Shown one piece after another: positions 41,081 through 46,099 of a stretch of 46,099 bases of DNA (the stretch's first letter is position 1; the number at the start of each line of letters is the position of its first letter). The stretch covers positions 1 through 46,099 of the forward strand of contig DAOTTI010000085.1 of the NCBI GenBank assembly GCA_034437795.1. Reading direction: 5' to 3'. This DNA is from DAOTTI01 sp034437795 (GTDB lineage Bacteria > Chloroflexota > UBA11872 > UBA12225). Below the pieces are notes generated by a model. That model had not been told where the DNA came from. It saw only the letters and a list, made by a program, of their open reading frames with translations, and did not search any database. Both the position numbers and the translations under genes were made by a program.

Positions 41081-42205
41081 GTGGCCGTGGCCGGCATAGT
41101 CCCGCCCTACCGCGCCGTCTTCTACTGGGAGCAGGGAGGGATCGCGCTGGACAATCCGCGGGTCAATCCCTACGCCGGGCTGCTCGCCCGTGCCCTGGCC
41201 CCCTACGGCGTGGCGCTGGAGCCAGGCTGGACCCTCGACCCCACGTGGGTCCGGGAGCAGCACGGTCGCGTGCAGGCGCTCCACCTGAACTGGCTGCACC
41301 GCTTCTACGCCCATCCCGACCCCGCCGAACGGCGCCGGCGCTTCCGCCAGTTCGCCACTGGTCTGCTCCTGGCGCGCCGCCTCGGCTACCGGCTCGTCTG
41401 GACCATGCACAACCTCTATCCCCATGAGCCGCACGATCCCCTCCTTGACCGGCGGGCGCGGCGCCTGATGTGCGCCCTGGCGCACGCCGTGATCGCCCAT
41501 TGCCACAGGGCGGCGGCCTTGCTGGCCGAGCACTTCGGGCGGCGCCACGACGTCTTCGTCATCCCCCACGGCCACTTCGTCGACGTCTATCCCAACACCA
41601 TCAGCCGCGCGGCCGCCCGCCGTGCGCTGGACCTGCCGGACACCGCCTACACCTACTTGTTCTTCGGCAATATCCGCGCCTACAAGGGGGTAGAGCGCCT
41701 GCTGGAGGTCTTTGCCGGCCTGCCGGATCAGGACCTCCGCCTCGTGATCGCCGGCCGGCTGCACCCCAGCTACGGCGGCCCGCTGGGGAGCCCCGCAGCG
41801 CCCGCGCCGCTGCACGACCCGCGCATCCAGTGCCACTTTGGCGAGGTGCCGGTGGAGCAGGTCCAGGTGTACTTCAACGCCGCCGACGCCGTGGTCCTGC
41901 CCTTCGTCGAGACGCTGACCTCCGGCTCGGCCATCACGGCGCTCGGGTTCGGCCGCCCTATCGTCGTGCCGGCCGTCGGCTGCCTGCCGGAGCTGGTGGC
42001 CGGCCAGCCCTGCGGCGTGGTCTACGACCCGTCGGACGCGGATGGCCTGCGTCGCGCCCTGGCCGCAGTGCGGCTGATCGATGGCGCCACGGCCACGGCC
42101 GCCGCCCGCGCCCGCGCGCTCTCGCTGGACTGGGACGCCATCGCCCGCCGGACGCTGCGCGCCTACGGCCTGGTGGACACGGGACAGGGGGAGCGGCCGT
42201 GCTGA
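41081..42205 (+). CDS. GT4-type glycosyltransferase
   Basis: Starting at GTG 41081 or GTG 41087 (both follow CAGGAG; the second has better spacing), the product is about 374 residues. It has a GT-B fold: LVWTMHNLYPHEPHD, FVIPHGHFVDVYP, TYLFFGNIRAYKGVERLLEV and VLPFVETLTSGSAITALGFG. The last segments are the nucleotide-sugar-binding region with the G-x-x-x-Y-K-G and GS motifs. The substrate is unknown. It overlaps the downstream lyase gene by seven bases, so the two are co-translated. Confidence 0.87.
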   Translation: MAVAGIVPPYRAVFYWEQGGIALDNPRVNPYAGLLARALAPYGVALEPGWTLDPTWVREQHGRVQALHLNWLHRFYAHPDPAERRRRFRQFATGLLLARRLGYRLVWTMHNLYPHEPHDPLLDRRARRLMCALAHAVIAHCHRAAALLAEHFGRRHDVFVIPHGHFVDVYPNTISRAAARRALDLPDTAYTYLFFGNIRAYKGVERLLEVFAGLPDQDLRLVIAGRLHPSYGGPLGSPAAPAPLHDPRIQCHFGEVPVEQVQVYFNAADAVVLPFVETLTSGSAITALGFGRPIVVPAVGCLPELVAGQPCGVVYDPSDADGLRRALAAVRLIDGATATAAARARALSLDWDAIARRTLRAYGLVDTGQGERPC

Positions 42206-44568
42206 GTGAAGCGATCCTCGACCGCGCGCGGGCGCGGCTGGGGCAGCCGCCGTTCGCCGCCGCCGCGGCGCGCCTGCGTGCCGCCCAACGGGAGGATCTG
42301 GCGCGGCCGGTCATCGTGCCGCCGCCGGACCAGCCGGCCGGCTACTACCACGATTACTTCTGCCCTGAGCACGGCGTGCAGCTGGTCTTCGACTGGCGCT
42401 CGCCACGGGCGCACCGCTGCCCGGTGGACGGTGCTATCTACCGCGGCCAGCCCTACGATCGCTCCTGGTGGTGGTTCGTCAACCACGAGCATTCGGACGC
42501 CGCCTTCCGTCTGGCGCTGAGCTGGCGCCTCCAGGGGGAGCGCCCCTGCCTGGACCAGGCGGCCGCCATCCTTCGCGCCTACGCGGCGCACTATCCTGAG
42601 GCCGGCTGGCCAGCGGGCGATCCACGCCCGCGGCAGGGGAAGGTCGCCTACCACGCCCTGGACGAGGCGGTCTGGCTCATCCCCCTGGCCTGGGCCTATC
42701 ACCTCATCAGGCCGGCGCTGGGCGAAGGCGCGCGGCGCGAGGTGGAGACGCGCCTCTTCCAGCCGGCCGCCGCGCACCTGATGGCGCAGCGCTGGCCGCA
42801 GGTGCACAACTACATGTGCTGGCTCAACGCAGCCGTCGCGGGGGCCGCCTCGCTCCTCAACCGCCCGGACCTGCTCGCTGCCGTCGTCGACGGGCCTTAT
42901 GGCTTCCGGCAGCAGGTCGAAGCAGGCGTGCTGGCCGACGGCACGTGGTGGGAAGGCTCGGCCAGCTACCATTTCTATACGCTCGCCGCGCTGCTGGCCC
43001 TGCTCCGCTCGCTCCCTGAAGTGGCGCAGCACGGGCGTGCCCCCAGCGCTGGCGCGCTCCGCCGGCTCCCAAAGCTGCGACAGATGTGGCTGGCGCCCCT
43101 GCGCTGGGCCTATCCGGACCTGACGCTGCCGGCGCTGAACGACTGCTGGTACCACAGTAGCCTGGTTGGGGAGTGCGGGCACGGCATCCCCCCGGCCGCC
43201 GCCTTCTACGAGATTGGCGCCGGCTGGTACGGCGACGCCGCCTTCCATTACGTCCTCGCCGCCGCCTACGCTCGCGGGCAGGCGCGTGATTCGCTGGAGG
43301 CCCTGATCTTCGGCCCCGACGACGTCGCCGGCCCCACTGAGCGCACTCCAGCAGGAGGAGCCGGCACCCGCCAGCCGCGCCTGCTCACAACCAGCGCCAA
43401 CCTGGCGGAACTCGGTGTGGCCGTACTGCGCGGCCCGAACAGACGCGCCGAACGGGACGAGCGAGAAGTCGTGGTCGCCCGCCCTGCTCCAGGCAGTGCG
43501 GGCATGGACCGGCGCACGTTCCTGCTGCTCAAGTACGGCCCTCACGGCGGCGGGCATGGTCACCCCGATAAGCTGGGTATCGTCCTGTTCGCCGAGGGGG
43601 AGCGTCTCTCGCCGGACCTGGGTACGCCCGGCTACGGCATCGCCCTCAACGACTGCTGGTATCGCCATACCCTCAGCCACAACACCGTCCTGCTGGACGG
43701 CCAGCGCCAGCCCCCCGCCGCCGGCCGGCTGCTGGCCTTCGCGCCCCGGCGCGCCACGCGTCGCGCCACGGGCGACCTCCACCGGCCGCGCCGGCCGGAA
43801 GGCTACGCCGGCTTTGGCGTCATCGATGCGGCCGTGGAGTGGCCGGCGGACGAGCCGGCGGCCGGGGCCTACCGTGGCGCCCGCTTCCGGCGCATCGTCC
43901 TCGCGCGCCCCAGCTACTTCCTGGACCTCTACCTCGTCTCCTGCCCGAGTGACCGCCAGATCGATTGGGCCTACCACCATCGCGGGCAGTTGACCTATCT
44001 TGGGCCGCCAGCCGCCGTCCCGCCGCCAGCCGGCGCATCAACCGGCACACCGGCCGGGTTGCCCGCTGTGGCCGTGCCGGAGCCGGTGCGCCCGCGCCTG
44101 GCGCAGCAGGCAGCGGGAGACGTGCTGGCGGCGTTCGCCACCGGCGCCGCCGCGCTCCACCTCTGGCTGGCCGGCATGGATGGCCTGAGCGGCGGCGCCG
44201 AGCCGTGGGTGATCGCCGCCGACGCGCCAGCCAACCCGGCTTCGGAAACCTTGGCCCTGCTGCTGCGCCGCTGCCGCGCGGCCGACGTCCTCTTCGCGGC
44301 CCTCTTTCACCCCTTTCGCGCCCCTGGCGGGCCCGCCATTCGCGCCGTCACCTGGCAGCGCATGGCAGCTGGGCTGGCCTGCCGTGTGGAGACGCGCCGC
44401 GGCAGCGAGCGCTGGGAGATCGCATGGCCGCCCGAGATCGCAGCCGTGGCGCGCCTGGGGAGCGCCGCCCGCGGCGTCCGTCAAGCGCCCGCGGGCTCCC
44501 CTGAAGGGGCAGCGGGCCCGCCGCCGGCGGGGCCGGTCTTCCGGTACCGGCCGCCAGCGAACGCATGA
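42199..44568 (+). CDS. Heparinase II/III-like polysaccharide lyase
   Basis: GTG 42199 overlaps the glycosyltransferase stop and gives 789 residues. The N-terminal half is an alpha-barrel (YHDYFCPEHG, YDRSWWWFVNHEHSDAAFRL, QRWPQVHNYMCWLNAAVAGA, GTWWEGSASYHFYTLAAL) as in alginate-lyase/heparinase folds. The C-terminal half is the beta-sandwich with KYGPHGGGHGHPDKLG and YRHTLSHNTVLLDG, including the conserved His. These enzymes cleave uronic-acid polysaccharides. No signal peptide is seen, so it may act in the cytoplasm on imported oligosaccharides. The C-terminal 30 residues are Pro/Ala-rich. Confidence 0.82.
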   Translation: MLSEAILDRARARLGQPPFAAAAARLRAAQREDLARPVIVPPPDQPAGYYHDYFCPEHGVQLVFDWRSPRAHRCPVDGAIYRGQPYDRSWWWFVNHEHSDAAFRLALSWRLQGERPCLDQAAAILRAYAAHYPEAGWPAGDPRPRQGKVAYHALDEAVWLIPLAWAYHLIRPALGEGARREVETRLFQPAAAHLMAQRWPQVHNYMCWLNAAVAGAASLLNRPDLLAAVVDGPYGFRQQVEAGVLADGTWWEGSASYHFYTLAALLALLRSLPEVAQHGRAPSAGALRRLPKLRQMWLAPLRWAYPDLTLPALNDCWYHSSLVGECGHGIPPAAAFYEIGAGWYGDAAFHYVLAAAYARGQARDSLEALIFGPDDVAGPTERTPAGGAGTRQPRLLTTSANLAELGVAVLRGPNRRAERDEREVVVARPAPGSAGMDRRTFLLLKYGPHGGGHGHPDKLGIVLFAEGERLSPDLGTPGYGIALNDCWYRHTLSHNTVLLDGQRQPPAAGRLLAFAPRRATRRATGDLHRPRRPEGYAGFGVIDAAVEWPADEPAAGAYRGARFRRIVLARPSYFLDLYLVSCPSDRQIDWAYHHRGQLTYLGPPAAVPPPAGASTGTPAGLPAVAVPEPVRPRLAQQAAGDVLAAFATGAAALHLWLAGMDGLSGGAEPWVIAADAPANPASETLALLLRRCRAADVLFAALFHPFRAPGGPAIRAVTWQRMAAGLACRVETRRGSERWEIAWPPEIAAVARLGSAARGVRQAPAGSPEGAAGPPPAGPVFRYRPPANA

Positions 44569-44720
44569 ACCAACGCCAGGGAGTACATGAGCCAGCGTAA
44601 TCGGAGAGAAGGCGGCGCGGCTGCGACCAAAGGGGGTGACGGCTGCCTCAGCAGCCGACGCGGAAGCGCTGCGCATCCCCGGCTCGCCGGTGAAAAAGAG
44701 CAAACAGAAGGAGAGAGAGC

Positions 44721-45791
44721 ATGAGCCCTGACCAGAAGCTACGCACCATCCACGTCGGCGTCGGTACCCGCGGCAAGTCGCATGTGCGGGCGGCCCTGGA
44801 ATGCGGTTACTGGCGCCCTGTGGCGCTGGTCGACATCGTGCCGGAGTATCTGGCCGCGGCGCGTGAGCTGACCGGCCTCCCCGAAGTGGCCTGCTTCACC
44901 CGCCTCGAAGACGCGCTCGACGCCGTCGACTCGGACGCCGTCGTCATCGCCTCGCCCGTCACCCTCCATGCCCAGCAGATCATGGCCGCCCTCCAGGCCA
45001 ACCGCCACGTGCTCACTGAGAAGTGCTTCACCGTCGGGCTGGCCGACGCCGAGCGGTGCGTCGCCGAGGCGCAGCGGCGGGACCGCAAGCTAATGGTCGT
45101 CCAGAACGCCCGCCTCTACCCCGCCCCGCGCACGCTCCGGCGCCTGGTGGCCGAAGAGCGGTATGGCCCCCTGGGGCTGTTTCTGATGAGCTTCTTCAAG
45201 CCGCGGGGCGCGCCCTACAACCGCAGCCCGCACATGCACCTCTGGCAGCAGGGCGTGCATGAGCTGGACACCATCCTGGGCGTTGTCCAGCGCCCCGTCC
45301 GGCGCGTGTGGGGGCTGAGCAACAACCCCGCCTGGTGCGACTGGCCGTCCGAGTCCACGGTGCAGGCCATCCTGGAGTTCGAGGGGCGGGTATCCGGAAC
45401 CTACGTTAGCACGTCCAACGCCCGCGCCGATGGGTTTGAGTTTCGCCTGGAGTGCGCCGACGCGGCGATCGTCGCCCCGCGCAGCGGCGGCCCGCTGCGC
45501 GTCCTGTGGGGGCCGCGCAACCGTCGGGAAGAACTCATCCCCGCCGACCCGCCGGACGTCCACGGACTGGAGCACCATCCGGCGGTGCGGGCGGCCCTGG
45601 CGGGGGAGACTGCCGGCCGCAGCATCGGCTCGCTGATCGACCTTCAGATCTACCGCGACTTCTACGAGTACGTCACGGCCGGCAAGGAGCCGGAGTCGTC
45701 GGGCCGGCGCAACCTGGAGACCATCCGCCTGATCGATGCGGTCGTACGCTCGACCGAGCAGGCGCGGCCCGTCGACGTCCCGCCAGGCTAA
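44721..45791 (+). CDS. Gfo/Idh/MocA-family oxidoreductase
   Basis: The 356-residue protein has the Rossmann motif HVGVGTRGKSHVRAAL, the VLTEKCFT segment with the family lysine, and a QGVHELDTILGV segment with the usual active-site histidine. Members oxidise or reduce sugars and inositols with NAD(P). It starts behind AAGGAGAG. Its place after the lyase and sugar-binding genes suggests a role in uronate or deoxysugar breakdown. The upstream 150 bp carry no gene. Confidence 0.87.
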   Translation: MSPDQKLRTIHVGVGTRGKSHVRAALECGYWRPVALVDIVPEYLAAARELTGLPEVACFTRLEDALDAVDSDAVVIASPVTLHAQQIMAALQANRHVLTEKCFTVGLADAERCVAEAQRRDRKLMVVQNARLYPAPRTLRRLVAEERYGPLGLFLMSFFKPRGAPYNRSPHMHLWQQGVHELDTILGVVQRPVRRVWGLSNNPAWCDWPSESTVQAILEFEGRVSGTYVSTSNARADGFEFRLECADAAIVAPRSGGPLRVLWGPRNRREELIPADPPDVHGLEHHPAVRAALAGETAGRSIGSLIDLQIYRDFYEYVTAGKEPESSGRRNLETIRLIDAVVRSTEQARPVDVPPG

Positions 45792-45808
45792 GCCCTTGCA
45801 CGGTGCCA

Positions 45809-45877
45809 CACTCGCTACTCGGCCCTCGCAACTCGGCGCTCGCTACTCGTTACTCGGCGCTCGCTACTCGCTACTGC
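45809..45877. repeat. CTCGCTACTCG-type microrepeats
   Basis: The stretch contains about six imperfect copies of an 11-14 bp unit of the form CTCGCTACTCGG(CG). Similar stretches are at 21891-21950, 35006-35060 (reversed) and 35239-35257, all intergenic. Confidence 0.7.
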
Positions 45878-45938
45878 CTCCTCCCGCCGGCAACCCTGGC
45901 GAGAAGCCGGCCTGAGCGGGCGGCGCGGTCCCACACCG

Positions 45939-45980
45939 TACAATCAGCGACGGGTGATCGACGGTCCAGCGCCGTCGATC
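45939..45980 (+). promoter_or_regulatory. -10 element and palindromic operator-like site
   Basis: TACAAT at 45939-45944 is a good -10 box, although no clear -35 was found. Starting about 12 bp later is the inverted repeat GATCGACGG-N7-CCGTCGATC (45956-45980), which would cover the start of the transcript. It ends two bases before GGGAGG, the ribosome site of the last gene. It could be a repressor operator or a 5'-leader hairpin that hides the ribosome site. Confidence 0.5.
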
Positions 45981-45995
45981 CAGGGAGGAATGGAG

Positions 45996-46099
45996 ATGGC
46001 ACCACGATCAGCACCTGAGTCTACGCACCCAGCACCCAGCGGAGCTGACGCCGGCGGCGCTCGGCGGCCGGCGCCCGCGCGTCGCGCGGTCCTGGCCGG
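45996..46099 (+). CDS. Start of an exported protein, probably a solute-binding lipoprotein (partial)
   Basis: ATG 45996 lies seven bases after GGGAGG; an in-frame ATG at 45990 is too close to it. The visible 34 residues read MAPRSAPESTHPAPSGADAG and ARRPAPARRAVLAG before the window ends. A low-complexity lead followed by an arginine-rich start of a hydrophobic stretch is like the exported binding proteins upstream. The identity of the mature protein cannot be seen. Confidence 0.5.
   Translation, partial: MAPRSAPESTHPAPSGADAGGARRPAPARRAVLA

Noticed and set aside
39692..41836. A 714-residue minus-strand open frame
   Set aside because: It runs antisense to the solute-binding pseudogene and the glycosyltransferase, whose protein families are clear. 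High GC content makes long antisense frames common here.
42199..42205. The overlap of glycosyltransferase and lyase as a programmed frameshift fusion
   Set aside because: A normal GTG start in the overlap explains the arrangement and no slippery sequence is seen.
42163..43980. A 605-residue minus-strand open frame
   Set aside because: It is antisense to the heparinase-like gene, with no recognisable domain and a composition expected of a mirror frame.
1..46099. tRNA, rRNA or insertion-sequence genes
   Set aside because: No cloverleaf-like, rRNA-like or transposase-like sequence was recognised by reading; a covariance-model search would be needed to exclude small RNAs.

Overview
The window is very GC-rich (about two thirds G+C by eye) and lies on a bacterial chromosome, most likely from a Chloroflexota lineage (Thermomicrobia/Sphaerobacter-like) or a close relative. 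This is an inference from the gene mix: a Cst1-type I-B CRISPR system beside a Csx10/Csx19-type III system, class III cyclase-AAA-TPR regulators, LAAC-type sugar-binding lipoproteins and decaying toxin-antitoxin genes. No rRNA or tRNA was recognised.

Left third (about 0.9-21.8 kb, almost all minus strand): a composite CRISPR-Cas island. Read 5'->3' on the minus strand it starts with cas6, then an MNT nucleotidyltransferase/HEPN pair, cas10 (intact GGDD, no HD domain), a Cas7-like RAMP, csx10, two small helical proteins, two more Cas7-like RAMPs, csx19, a TIGR03986-like RAMP, a two-CARF protein and cas1. Most of these genes overlap by 4-17 bp or lie within a few bases, so they form one translationally coupled type III (III-D-like) operon. 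About 1.1 kb of gene debris follows, then a second operon: cas8b1/cst1, cas7/cst2, cas5 and cas3 of type I-B. One cas6 and one cas1 appear to serve both. No cas2, cas4 or genuine CRISPR array is visible. The standout protein is the two-CARF gene (9661-11316): between its CARF domains is a segment with a RelE-toxin-like pattern, suggesting a cyclic-oligoadenylate-activated mRNA interferase with a CARF-RelE-CARF layout.

A second theme runs through the island and its flanks. At least eight places carry two or three copies of a different ~28-37 bp sequence at a spacing of 72-78 bp, separated by ~36-48 bp of mostly unrelated sequence. They are found at the start of vapC, the ends of cas3 and cas1, inside the HEPN gene, in debris, and after two metabolic genes. 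This is CRISPR repeat-spacer geometry without a shared repeat. The cleanest case is the cas3 3' end: a perfect 36-bp duplication around a 38-nt insert.

Middle (22-34.9 kb): an enolase-superfamily dehydratase/racemase-like gene, a cysteine hydrolase, two small proteins, a receiver-only response regulator, a Crp/Fnr regulator with a readable promoter, a 1005-aa cyclase-ATPase-TPR regulator, a secreted metalloprotease-like protein with ASH/Ig-like repeats, and a double-GNAT acetyltransferase.

Right (35.4-46.1 kb): a carbohydrate-related cluster on the plus strand. It has two intact extracellular sugar-binding lipoproteins, one decayed copy, a glycosyltransferase, a heparinase II/III-like polysaccharide lyase, a Gfo/Idh/MocA oxidoreductase and the start of another exported protein behind a palindromic operator-like site. 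No ABC permease genes are in the window. Intergenic spaces repeatedly hold GGGAGAGGG-type hairpins and CTCGCTACTCG-type microrepeats.
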